DNA of 64,000 bases from an uncultured Erythrobacter sp. (GTDB lineage: Bacteria > Pseudomonadota > Alphaproteobacteria > Sphingomonadales > Sphingomonadaceae), in contig CANMOQ010000001.1 of the NCBI GenBank assembly GCA_947499505.1, positions 602,037 to 666,036 of the forward strand. Reading direction: 5' to 3'. A model generated the notes under the pieces. The model searched no databases. It was not told where the DNA came from and saw only the letters and a program-made list of their open reading frames with translations. Of this stretch, positions 35,852 through 43,462 are shown piece after piece (within the stretch, counting starts at the first letter, position 1; every line of letters begins with the position of its first letter). The position numbers were made by a program, and so were the translations under genes.

Positions 35852-36391
35852 ATGGCTATATTTGACATAATCGTGCTGATAATCGTGGGAGTCGCCGCGA
35901 TTGGTGGTTTCATGCGGGGCCTGGTGCAAGAGGTCCTCTCGCTGGCAGCGTGGATGCTGTCGGCCTTTGCGATCTACTATTTGCATGCGCCGCTGACGGA
36001 TGGCCTTCGCGATTTCGTTAATGCCGACCCGGGAACGCCGGTCCTGGCGTTCGCGCTTCTTTTGCTCATCCCATATGCGGCGATGAAGGTGATCGCGAAC
36101 AATGTCGGTGAGGCTTCGCGCAATTCCATTCTTGGCCCGATTGACCGTGTGCTCGGTTTTGGCTTTGGCGCGATTAAAGGCGCGCTTATCGTGGTGTTTG
36201 CTTTCTCCGTTCTGGCGCTGGGCTTTGACACGGTCTGGGGTTTCAAAGGTCGTCCGACATGGATCACGACCGCGCGCACCTATCCGGCGGCTGATGCGTT
36301 TTCACGCCAATTGGTATCCGCCATTGCGGAACGTCGCGCGAAGCTCTCAGACGAGGCAGAGGCTGCTGACGAAGCCAGCCTGATCGAATGA
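35852..36391 (+). CDS. cvpA: CvpA family membrane protein
   Basis: 179 residues with about four membrane segments: IFDIIVLIIVGVAAIGGFMR, LSLAAWMLSAFAIYYLH, PVLAFALLLLIPYAAMKVIA and GFGFGAIKGALIVVFAFSVL, then a charged cytoplasmic tail. CvpA proteins are linked to colicin V production, purine-related growth and envelope stress; the exact biochemical role is open. It sits between radA and a NifU-like gene in one direction, the usual order in this lineage. Confidence 0.88.
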   Translation: MAIFDIIVLIIVGVAAIGGFMRGLVQEVLSLAAWMLSAFAIYYLHAPLTDGLRDFVNADPGTPVLAFALLLLIPYAAMKVIANNVGEASRNSILGPIDRVLGFGFGAIKGALIVVFAFSVLALGFDTVWGFKGRPTWITTARTYPAADAFSRQLVSAIAERRAKLSDEAEAADEASLIE

Positions 36392-36401
36392 TGGACCGAT
36401 T

Positions 36402-36830
36402 GTGGCCGGGGTAAAAGCGACCAAGCTTTACTCGCCGCAATTGCTCGGCCTGGCTGCTGGGCTTGCAAGTTATCCGCTCAGCAATGCGTCGCAACTCACT
36501 GGTGAGGCGCGTTCGCGCACATGTGGCAGTTCAATTGAGCTGGTGGTCGACTGCCGGGACGACGGATCGGTTGAGCGCATCGGCATGCAAGTGACCGCCT
36601 GCGCGATCGGACAAGCATCTGCTGCGATCATGGCCGCTGATGTCCAAGGACGTAGTGCAGCCGATATCATGGCTAAGACTCGTGAGGTTGAGCAATGGCT
36701 GAGCGGCGAGGGCGAGCTACCAGATTGGCCGGGCTTTGATGCTTTGGCACCCGCTTTGGCGCATCCCGCGCGGCACGGCGCATTGATGCTCGTGTGGAAG
36801 GCTGCGAGTAACGCGCTTTCCTCTCGGTAA
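36402..36830 (+). CDS. NifU/IscU-like iron-sulfur scaffold homologue, third Cys missing
   Basis: 142 residues matching the NifU N-terminal (IscU) fold: KLYSPQLLGLAAGLASYPL, ARSRTCGSSIELVVDC and MQVTACAIGQASAAIMA. Cys41 and Cys67 sit at two of the three cluster-ligand positions, but the third, normally in a C-terminal HC motif, is replaced in HPARHGALMLVWKAA (His125-Gly126). It may use His instead, or may no longer build clusters. The start is GTG at 36402; no better codon exists in frame. It follows cvpA by 10 bp. Confidence 0.72.
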   Translation: MAGVKATKLYSPQLLGLAAGLASYPLSNASQLTGEARSRTCGSSIELVVDCRDDGSVERIGMQVTACAIGQASAAIMAADVQGRSAADIMAKTREVEQWLSGEGELPDWPGFDALAPALAHPARHGALMLVWKAASNALSSR

Positions 36831-36897
36831 ACGAGCAGCTAGGGCTACCCGGATAAGGCCGTAGAAACTGGCCAGTCAGAAGAGGATCACGGGGCTT

Positions 36898-38571
36898 ATG
36901 GTCGATGCAGAAGCGCTAAAGCAGCGCGAGCCAAGCGAGAAGGAAATCAAACTCGTGATCGGTGCGAGCAGCGCCGGTACCATCTTTGAATGGTACGATT
37001 TCTTTATCTACGGCACGCTCGCTTACATCCTGAAGGATGCGTTTTATGACGTGAATGACCCGACGCTGGCATTGCTGCTGGTGTGGTCCACCTTCGCGCT
37101 CGGTTTTGCTTTCCGCCCCATTGGCGCGATCCTGTTTGGTTTCCTCGGCGACAGGCTGGGGCGCAAATACACCTTCCTTGTGACCGTCACCCTGATGGGC
37201 ATTGCGACCGCGGGCGTCGGGCTAATACCTACGGTCGACACGCTTAAAGAGAACTATGGTGAGGGGTATGTGATCATTGCCCCCATTATCGTGATATTCC
37301 TGCGGGTGCTTCAGGGCCTCGCCTTGGGCGGCGAGTATGGCGGTGCGGCGATTTATGTCGCCGAACATGCGCCTCCTGAAAAGCGCGGCTTTTACACCAG
37401 CTTCATTCAGGCGAGTGTGGCGGGGGGCTTTGTGCTTTCCATCATCGTTGTCCTACTGTGCCGCTGGATCATCCCTGAGGAAGCTTTCGCCGATTGGGGC
37501 TGGCGCGTGCCATTCCTACTGTCGATCATCCTGCTAGGGATCTCGCTGTGGATGCGCCTCAAACTGTCTGAGAGCCCCGTGTTCCAGGCGATGAAGGAAT
37601 CGGGTGAAACCTCGGGCAATCCGTTCATTGAGAGCTTCACTTATCCCGGCAACAAGAAGCGCATCTTTGTCGCTCTGTTCGGTGTCAGCGGTATTCTGAC
37701 GACGATTTGGTACACCGCATTCTTCTCAAGCCTGTCATTCCTCAAGGGCAATATGCGGCTTGATGAGGGGACGGTTGAAGTCATCCTGCTGATCGCAGGC
37801 ATGCTCTCGCTCGGCCTTTATCTGATCGTTGGCAAATGGTCGGATACGGTCGGGCGTAAGAAACCGATCATCATTGGCGCTCTGGCAACGCTCGCGACGC
37901 TGTTCCCGATCTTCTGGTTCATGGGCAGCCTGGCCAATCCGGGTCTTGCCGAAGCGGCTGAGCGCACGCCGGTTGTTGTCAGCGGCGATCAATGTGTCAC
38001 CGATCCATTCGCCGAATTGTTTGACCGGGAACAAACACCTTGCGGCAAAATCTTGAGCAGCCTTACCGGCAGCGGCGTGTCCTACACGCTTCAACCGGGC
38101 GGCGACCTCGGTGTCACCGTTGGCGGCGAGCCAGTCGCCATCGCGCCTGAATGGCTCGAGGAAACCGAAGAAGGTGCAGCTTCGCGCACTGCAGGTTTGC
38201 AAGAGGCGCTCACCAAATCAGGGTTCGATTTCTCGCGTCAGGTTCCGCCACTTATCAACATCGTGGGCATCATAGCTGCGTTGCTAGCGCTCGGCGTTCT
38301 ATCAGCGCTGACCTATGGCTCGGTTGCGGCGCTGCTCTCAGAGATGTTCCCGCCGCGCATCCGCTACAGCTCAATGTCGATCCCCTATCATATTGGGGCT
38401 GGATATCTTGGCGGCTTCCTGCCGCTGATCGCTGGAGTGATCGTGGCGAGCACGGGCAACATCTACTCAGGGCTTTGGTACACCTGGATCGTTGTCGCCT
38501 TTGGGCTCGTCGTAGCTTGGTGGGGCTTGCCATCCGGGCCGCCGCGTGACTTCTCCGACGATGTCGGTTGA
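36898..38571 (+). CDS. MFS transporter of the metabolite:H+ symporter type with a large insert
   Basis: 557 residues, about 120 longer than typical MHS members. The N-terminal signature is ASSAGTIFEWYDFFIYGTLA, and the loop-2/3 motif is GFLGDRLGRKYTFLVTVTLM; GEYGGAAIYVAEHAPPEKRG is the second family motif. Twelve membrane segments are plausible. Between about residues 350 and 445 lies a hydrophilic insert with two Cys (SGDQCVTDPF, REQTPCGKIL), probably periplasmic. The family carries organic acids, sugars or osmolytes; no substrate gene is adjacent. Its end overlaps the start of alr. Confidence 0.88.
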   Translation: MVDAEALKQREPSEKEIKLVIGASSAGTIFEWYDFFIYGTLAYILKDAFYDVNDPTLALLLVWSTFALGFAFRPIGAILFGFLGDRLGRKYTFLVTVTLMGIATAGVGLIPTVDTLKENYGEGYVIIAPIIVIFLRVLQGLALGGEYGGAAIYVAEHAPPEKRGFYTSFIQASVAGGFVLSIIVVLLCRWIIPEEAFADWGWRVPFLLSIILLGISLWMRLKLSESPVFQAMKESGETSGNPFIESFTYPGNKKRIFVALFGVSGILTTIWYTAFFSSLSFLKGNMRLDEGTVEVILLIAGMLSLGLYLIVGKWSDTVGRKKPIIIGALATLATLFPIFWFMGSLANPGLAEAAERTPVVVSGDQCVTDPFAELFDREQTPCGKILSSLTGSGVSYTLQPGGDLGVTVGGEPVAIAPEWLEETEEGAASRTAGLQEALTKSGFDFSRQVPPLINIVGIIAALLALGVLSALTYGSVAALLSEMFPPRIRYSSMSIPYHIGAGYLGGFLPLIAGVIVASTGNIYSGLWYTWIVVAFGLVVAWWGLPSGPPRDFSDDVG

Positions 38572-39619
38572 TATCCCGCCACCAAGTCTTCGCCTGAGGA
38601 TTGACGATGCGGCGCTGACCAGCAATTGGCGCGCGCTTGATGCTATGTCAGGCGACGCCAGTGCTGGCGCTGCGATCAAAGCCAATTGCTACGGTTTAGG
38701 CGTGGAGCGCTGCCTGCCAACGCTCCGCGATGCCGGGGCGGAGGAGTTTTTCGTCGCGCATTGGAGCGAGGTCGAAGCGGCCGCGCGTCATGTTCACGCA
38801 GGCGATATTGCGGTTCTGCATGGCCCGATGACAGCACAAGATGTCGCCTATGCGAAGACCAGTGGTGCGGTGCCTGTCATCAACTCGCTCGAGCAGGCAC
38901 GCCGTTGGAATGAGGCAGGTGGCGGCCGCTGTCACCTGATGGTGGATACCGGGATCAACCGGCTTGGCATCGCGCCTTCTGAGGTTGGCGATGAGGCCAT
39001 CAAACAACTCGACGTTGATGTGCTGATGTCGCACCTCGCCTGCGCTGATGAAGACAGCGAAATGAACGCGCGGCAATTGGCGCGCTTTCGCGAGGTGCAG
39101 TCGCATGTGGATTGGAACTCCCTAAGTCTGGCCAACAGCGCCGGGATCGCCTTGGGCCGCGATTATGCCTTTGACCTCACGCGGCCTGGCCTTGCTCTAT
39201 ACGGCGGCATCGCGCGGGAAGAACTTGCGGGCGTCATCAAACAAGTCGCTTTTCCAGAGGCGGCAATCATCCAGATGCGCGAGCTGAATGCCGGCGATGC
39301 GGTTGGCTATAACGGCGAATTCACCGCGCCCCGCGATATGCGGGTTGGCACTGTTTCTCTGGGCTATGCCGATGGCTTCCTGCGCAGTTGGGGCAATGTG
39401 GACGGACGCAGCAGCGCGCATTTGCTGCGAGCTGAAACCCCTCTGCCGCTGCTTGGCAAAGTGTCCATGGATATGGTGGTGGTTGACCTAAGCGCGTCGC
39501 CGAGCCTGCGCGAAGGCGACTGGCTATCTGTGCCTTATGAATTGCAAAATGCTGCGCAGCAAAGCGGCCTGTCGCAATATGAATTGCTGACCATTTTGGG
39601 ACAGCGTTTCGGATCCTGA
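38561..39619 (+). CDS. alr: Alanine racemase
   Basis: 352 residues. Alr converts L- to D-alanine for peptidoglycan. The PLP lysine is in AAIKANCYGLG, the catalytic Tyr in VSLGYADGFLRSWGN, and other family blocks are HLMVDTGINRLGI, SLANSAGIALG, RPGLALYGGI and LLGKVSMDMVVVDLS. I chose the ATG at 38561 (MSVDIPPPSLRLRIDDAAL), which overlaps the transporter's last 11 bases; an upstream start at 38546 adds five residues. Catalytic activity is expected from the intact motifs. Confidence 0.94.
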   Translation: MSVDIPPPSLRLRIDDAALTSNWRALDAMSGDASAGAAIKANCYGLGVERCLPTLRDAGAEEFFVAHWSEVEAAARHVHAGDIAVLHGPMTAQDVAYAKTSGAVPVINSLEQARRWNEAGGGRCHLMVDTGINRLGIAPSEVGDEAIKQLDVDVLMSHLACADEDSEMNARQLARFREVQSHVDWNSLSLANSAGIALGRDYAFDLTRPGLALYGGIAREELAGVIKQVAFPEAAIIQMRELNAGDAVGYNGEFTAPRDMRVGTVSLGYADGFLRSWGNVDGRSSAHLLRAETPLPLLGKVSMDMVVVDLSASPSLREGDWLSVPYELQNAAQQSGLSQYELLTILGQRFGS

Positions 39620-39631
39620 GAAACGTTCATG

Positions 39632-39674
39632 TTGCGCTGCACATTGTGCAGATGCTAAGCGCGCTGCAACGCAA
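39632..39674. promoter_or_regulatory. TGC-rich nested palindromes upstream of phaR (candidate operator)
   Basis: CTGCACA-T-TGTGCAG (39637-39651) is a perfect inverted repeat with a 1-base centre. An outer pair, TTGCGCTGCA (39632-39641) and TGCAACGCAA (39665-39674), is inverted with one mismatch. PhaR of Paracoccus binds TGC-rich palindromes of the CTGC...GCAG kind and represses its own gene, so this may be an autoregulatory site 20-60 bp before phaR. Confidence 0.5.
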
Positions 39675-39694
39675 AAATTCATGGGATCCAAATA

Positions 39695-40297
39695 ATGGCA
39701 GGCAAGTCCAAAGCCGCAAAATCAGGCTCGCGCAAAACTGGCGAGGCAGGCGATGCGATCATCATCAAGAAATACGCCAATCGGCGGCTCTACAACACCA
39801 GCTCGTCGAGCTACATCACGCTCGATGACCTTGCTGAAATGGTTCGTGAGAATGTTGAATTTCAAGTGCTTGATGCAAAGTCGGGCGATGACATCACGCA
39901 TTCGATCCTGACCCAGATCATCATGGATGAAGAGGCCAATGGCGAGCAGATGCTGCCCGTGGGTTTCCTGCGTCAATTGATCGGTATGTACGGTAATTCC
40001 ATGCAAGCGATGGTGCCGTCTTACCTCGAGGCAAGCATGGCTAACTTTCGCGATAATCAAACCAAGATTCGCGAGGCCTTTGAAAAAGGCATGTCGAACA
40101 ATCCGATTTCGGCGATCCACGAAACCAATATGGCGATGATGCGCGCTGCGGCGGATGTCCTCATTCCGGGCGTTGTCAACAAGCGTAAGTCAGCCGCGCC
40201 AAAAGCCGCTGCTGGTGCTAGCTCCAATGGCGAGATCGATGCGCTGCGAGAGCAAATGGCCGAGATGCAAAAGAAGCTCGATGAGCTGAGCAAATAG
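39695..40297 (+). CDS. phaR: Polyhydroxyalkanoate synthesis repressor PhaR
   Basis: 200 residues. The N-terminal DNA-binding/PHB-accumulation domain reads IIIKKYANRRLYNTSSSSYI then TLDDLAEMVRENVEFQVLDA, the hallmark of PhaR; the second domain (HSILTQIIMDEEANGEQMLP, VGFLRQLIGMYGNSMQAMVP) senses or binds polymer; the C-terminus ends in a coiled coil (IDALREQMAEMQKKLDELSK). PhaR represses phasin and PHA genes until polymer granules titrate it. No phaC or phasin genes are in the window. TGC-rich palindromes just upstream may be its own operator. Confidence 0.95.
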   Translation: MAGKSKAAKSGSRKTGEAGDAIIIKKYANRRLYNTSSSSYITLDDLAEMVRENVEFQVLDAKSGDDITHSILTQIIMDEEANGEQMLPVGFLRQLIGMYGNSMQAMVPSYLEASMANFRDNQTKIREAFEKGMSNNPISAIHETNMAMMRAAADVLIPGVVNKRKSAAPKAAAGASSNGEIDALREQMAEMQKKLDELSK

Positions 40298-40389
40298 TCG
40301 CGCCACCATTTGCGAATTGCGCGCGGCGGGCCTAGCGCTACCGCTCGATCAACCCAATACCCGCTCTATGATTTTGAGAGAGACCCGCT

Positions 40390-41934
40390 GTGTCTAACAT
40401 CCGCCACGCTCTGAATGTGAAGCGCGAAGACGACTTCGCCAAATGGTATCAAACCGTGATTGCCGAGGCTGATCTAGCCGAGGAATCCGGCGTGCGCGGA
40501 TGCATGGTTATTAAGCCATGGGGTTACGGCATTTGGGAGCGTATTCAGCGTCTGCTCGATGACCGCATCAAAGCCGCCGGCGTGCAAAATTGCTATTTCC
40601 CACTGTTCATCCCGCTCAAGAATTTTGAGCGTGAGGCGGAGCATGTTGACGGCTTTGCCAAGGAAATGGCTGTCGTCACCCACCACCGTTTGGTCGCCGA
40701 TGGCGAGGGCGGATTGGTGCCCGATCCTGAGGCGAAATTGGAAGAGCCTCTGGTCGTTCGGCCAACCTCGGAAACGATCTTTGGCGATGCGATGGCGCGC
40801 TGGATCCAGAGCTGGCGCAACCTGCCGTTGCTGACCAACCAATGGGCCAATGTTGTGCGCTGGGAAATGCGCACGCGGATGTTCCTGCGCACCAGTGAGT
40901 TCCTCTGGCAGGAGGGGCACACTGCGCACGAGAACCAGGAGCAAGCCCAAGAAGAAACCCACCGCGCGCTCGAGATGTACCGCGCCTGCGCCGAAGAAGA
41001 TTTGGCCATGCCTGTGATCGCTGGTGAGAAGCCTGAGAACGAGCGTTTCCCGGGAGCGGTCGAGACATGGTCGATCGAGGCGATGATGCAAGATGGCAAG
41101 GCGTTGCAAGCGGGCACGTCGCATTATCTCGGCACCAATTTTGCCGAGGCGGCCAACATCCAATTTCAGGACCGCGAGGGCGCTCAGCAATATTGCCACA
41201 CGACCAGCTGGGGCGTTTCGACCCGCATGGTTGGCGGCGTGATTATGACGCACGGCGATGACGATGGCCTGCGCGTGCCGCCCGCGATCGCGCCGCATCA
41301 AGTGATCATTCTGCCCATGCTGCGCGACAAGCCAGAGGATGAGGCGCTGCTCGAATATTGCCGCGAACTCTATGCTCAGCTGACGGCGCAAACTGCGCTA
41401 GGCGAGAAGACCCGCATCTGGCTCGACACGACGCCTGGCAAAGCAACCGCCAAACGCTGGGATTGGGTGCGCAAGGGCGCGCCGGTTATCATCGAGGTTG
41501 GCGGGCGCGATATGGAGGCGGGCGTGGTCAGCCTGCTGCGCCGTGACAAGATGTGGAACCCAGAAAACGGCAAAGTCGCCTTTGCGGCGCCGAAACGCGA
41601 TGATGTCGCGGGCGAAATTGGCGCGATGCTGGAAGACATTCAGGCAAACCTCTTTAACGAGGCGCGCGAGCGGCGCGATGCGAATATCACCCACGGGATC
41701 AGCGATTGGGCTGACGTCGCCAGCCACTTTGCCAATGGCGGGAAGTATCCGGGCTGGGTCGAGGTTCAGTGGTCAAAGCCAAGCGGAAACGCATTGGAAA
41801 AGGTCGTCGAGCGCTTGAAAGAGCACAAGCTCACGTTTCGCAATGTCCCGCGCGGCAGCGATGCGGCAGACGGCACTTGCATCTTCACCGGTGAACCTGC
41901 GACCGAGCGAATTCTGGTGGCGCGCGCGTACTAG
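40390..41934 (+). CDS. proS: Prolyl-tRNA synthetase, archaeal/eukaryotic-like type
   Basis: 514 residues starting at GTG 40390 (GTG TCT AAC). Class II motifs are visible: REDDFAKWYQTVIAEADLAE, VKPWGYGIWERIQ, VRPTSETIFGDAMARWI, VVRWEMRTRMFLRTSEFLWQ then EGHTAH, and GVSTRMVGGVIMTHGDDDGL. It lacks the editing insertion of the E. coli-type enzyme and has the eukaryotic/archaeal-like layout with its extra C-terminal zinc-type domain, ending LVARAY. Most alphaproteobacteria use the short bacterial type, but Erythrobacter-like organisms are known with this one. Confidence 0.93.
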   Translation: MSNIRHALNVKREDDFAKWYQTVIAEADLAEESGVRGCMVIKPWGYGIWERIQRLLDDRIKAAGVQNCYFPLFIPLKNFEREAEHVDGFAKEMAVVTHHRLVADGEGGLVPDPEAKLEEPLVVRPTSETIFGDAMARWIQSWRNLPLLTNQWANVVRWEMRTRMFLRTSEFLWQEGHTAHENQEQAQEETHRALEMYRACAEEDLAMPVIAGEKPENERFPGAVETWSIEAMMQDGKALQAGTSHYLGTNFAEAANIQFQDREGAQQYCHTTSWGVSTRMVGGVIMTHGDDDGLRVPPAIAPHQVIILPMLRDKPEDEALLEYCRELYAQLTAQTALGEKTRIWLDTTPGKATAKRWDWVRKGAPVIIEVGGRDMEAGVVSLLRRDKMWNPENGKVAFAAPKRDDVAGEIGAMLEDIQANLFNEARERRDANITHGISDWADVASHFANGGKYPGWVEVQWSKPSGNALEKVVERLKEHKLTFRNVPRGSDAADGTCIFTGEPATERILVARAY

Positions 41935-41973
41935 AGCTTGCACGCACTCGCATGTCGCGGCAAACATCGCGGC

Positions 41974-43380
41974 ATGATCAAAAAACTCGCTATTCTCGCC
42001 TCGCTAATTGCTGCGCCGCTGGCTGCTGATGACCATGTTCCGGCCGCGACTGATGACAGTCTCGCGGCTCAGGTTTCTGAAGAGCGCCTGCGCGCGGATA
42101 TGGACAAAATCGTCTCGTTCGGCACGCGGCACACCTTGTCCTCACAAACCGATCCGAAGCGCGGAATTGGCGCAGCGGTTAATTGGGCGCTGGATGAGTT
42201 TCGCCGGATCGGGACGGGCTGCGATGACTGCCTAGAGGTTCAATCGGTCGAGCGCGTGATTGAGCCCGATGGGCGGCGTATTCCTCAGCCAACCTTGGTG
42301 CGCAATGCGGTTGCCATCCAGCGCGGGACCGAGCGTCCCAATGAGGTGATCATCGTGCAGGGCCATTACGACAGCCGGGTCACCGACCCGCTCAATGGCA
42401 CTGATGATGCGCCGGGCGCGAATGATGATGGCTCTGGCAGCGTGATGATCCTCGAGGCGTCCCGTATCCTGTCGAAGCAGCAATATCCCTCGACCATCAT
42501 TTACGCTCTGCTGACCGGTGAGGAGCAGGGCCTTTATGGCGCGCGCATCCTCGCCGATTGGGTGGAGGAGCAGGGGATGACCGTAAAGGCCGTGCTCAAC
42601 AACGATATGATTGGCAATTCCTGCGGGTCAGACGGTGTGTGCGACGCGAAACATGTGCGCGTCTTCTCCGAGGGGCCGCGCGCCGATTCCACCGAAGAGC
42701 TGCGCGCAAGACAGCGCCGCTTTGGTGGTGAGAACGATATGCCCGGGCGCAATCTTGCCCGCTGGCTTGGTGATCTCGCCCAGGCCAATCCTGACGGCAT
42801 GCAAGTGCGCCAGATTTGGCGGACTGACCGCATGGGCCGGGGCGGGGATCAGATCCCATTCCTCGACAAGGGGTATCCAGCGATCCGCATCGCGGTGTCT
42901 GTGGAGGATTATGAGCACCAGCATCAGGATCTGCGCACCGAGAACGGCATCAAATATGGCGATACGGTGGACGAGATCGACTTTGATTATCTGACCCGCT
43001 CTTCGCAATTTAACGTCCGTGCGCTTCACCGTCTGGCCAAAGCGCCTATGCCGCCAGCGGTTACCGCCGATGCGGCGGTACGTGTGGATACGGCGCTTGA
43101 ATGGGACGCGGTTCCAGGGGCGGATCGCTATGTCATCAAGGCGCGCCGCACCGACGAATCCTATTGGCGCGGTGTCTTGCCTAATGGAACCAAGGGTGAG
43201 GAAATCCAAAGCGCTATCCCGGCAACCGATACCTCCAAAATTGAGCTGGCGGTTCCCCTGCGCGGTGACGACTGGCTGCTGGGTGTGACCGCCTGCACGG
43301 GCAGCTATTGCTCACCCGTTTCCAGCGCAGTCCCCGGTGGAGCCTTCGCGCCGGTAGCGAAAGCCGCCGATAACGATTAG
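41974..43380 (+). CDS. Secreted M28 family metallopeptidase
   Basis: 468 residues with signal peptide MIKKLAILASLIAAPLAA. The di-zinc aminopeptidase core is intact: IIVQGHYDSRVTD (first His/Asp), APGANDDGSGSVM (bridging Asp), LTGEEQGLYGARILADW (catalytic Glu pair) and NNDMIGN (Asp), with IRIAVSVEDYEHQHQDLRTE near the last His. A C-terminal fibronectin-III-like domain (RVDTALEWDAVPGADRYVIK) follows. It probably releases N-terminal amino acids in the periplasm. The ATG at 41974 is chosen for the signal peptide. It is followed by a palindromic repeat and rnr. Confidence 0.9.
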   Translation: MIKKLAILASLIAAPLAADDHVPAATDDSLAAQVSEERLRADMDKIVSFGTRHTLSSQTDPKRGIGAAVNWALDEFRRIGTGCDDCLEVQSVERVIEPDGRRIPQPTLVRNAVAIQRGTERPNEVIIVQGHYDSRVTDPLNGTDDAPGANDDGSGSVMILEASRILSKQQYPSTIIYALLTGEEQGLYGARILADWVEEQGMTVKAVLNNDMIGNSCGSDGVCDAKHVRVFSEGPRADSTEELRARQRRFGGENDMPGRNLARWLGDLAQANPDGMQVRQIWRTDRMGRGGDQIPFLDKGYPAIRIAVSVEDYEHQHQDLRTENGIKYGDTVDEIDFDYLTRSSQFNVRALHRLAKAPMPPAVTADAAVRVDTALEWDAVPGADRYVIKARRTDESYWRGVLPNGTKGEEIQSAIPATDTSKIELAVPLRGDDWLLGVTACTGSYCSPVSSAVPGGAFAPVAKAADND

Positions 43381-43387
43381 AGACCGC

Positions 43388-43455
43388 CCGTCCTGAGCTT
43401 GTCGAAGGGCGAGCCCAGTCAAGTGTTTGTACGTCGACAGGCTCAGCACGAACGG
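43388..43455. repeat. Pair of inverted REP-like elements upstream of rnr
   Basis: CGTCCTGAGCTTGTCGAAGG near 43389-43408 and GTCGACAGGCTCAGCACGAA (43433-43452, continuing CGG) are inverted copies of the same short sequence, a repeat of the GTGCTGAGC-TTGTCGAAG type common in sphingomonad intergenic regions. They form a large imperfect hairpin with a 23-base middle. It may stabilise the 3' end of the peptidase mRNA or be a REP/BIME moved by a RAYT transposase; no such transposase is in the window. Confidence 0.7.
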
Positions 43456-43462
43456 AATTCTC

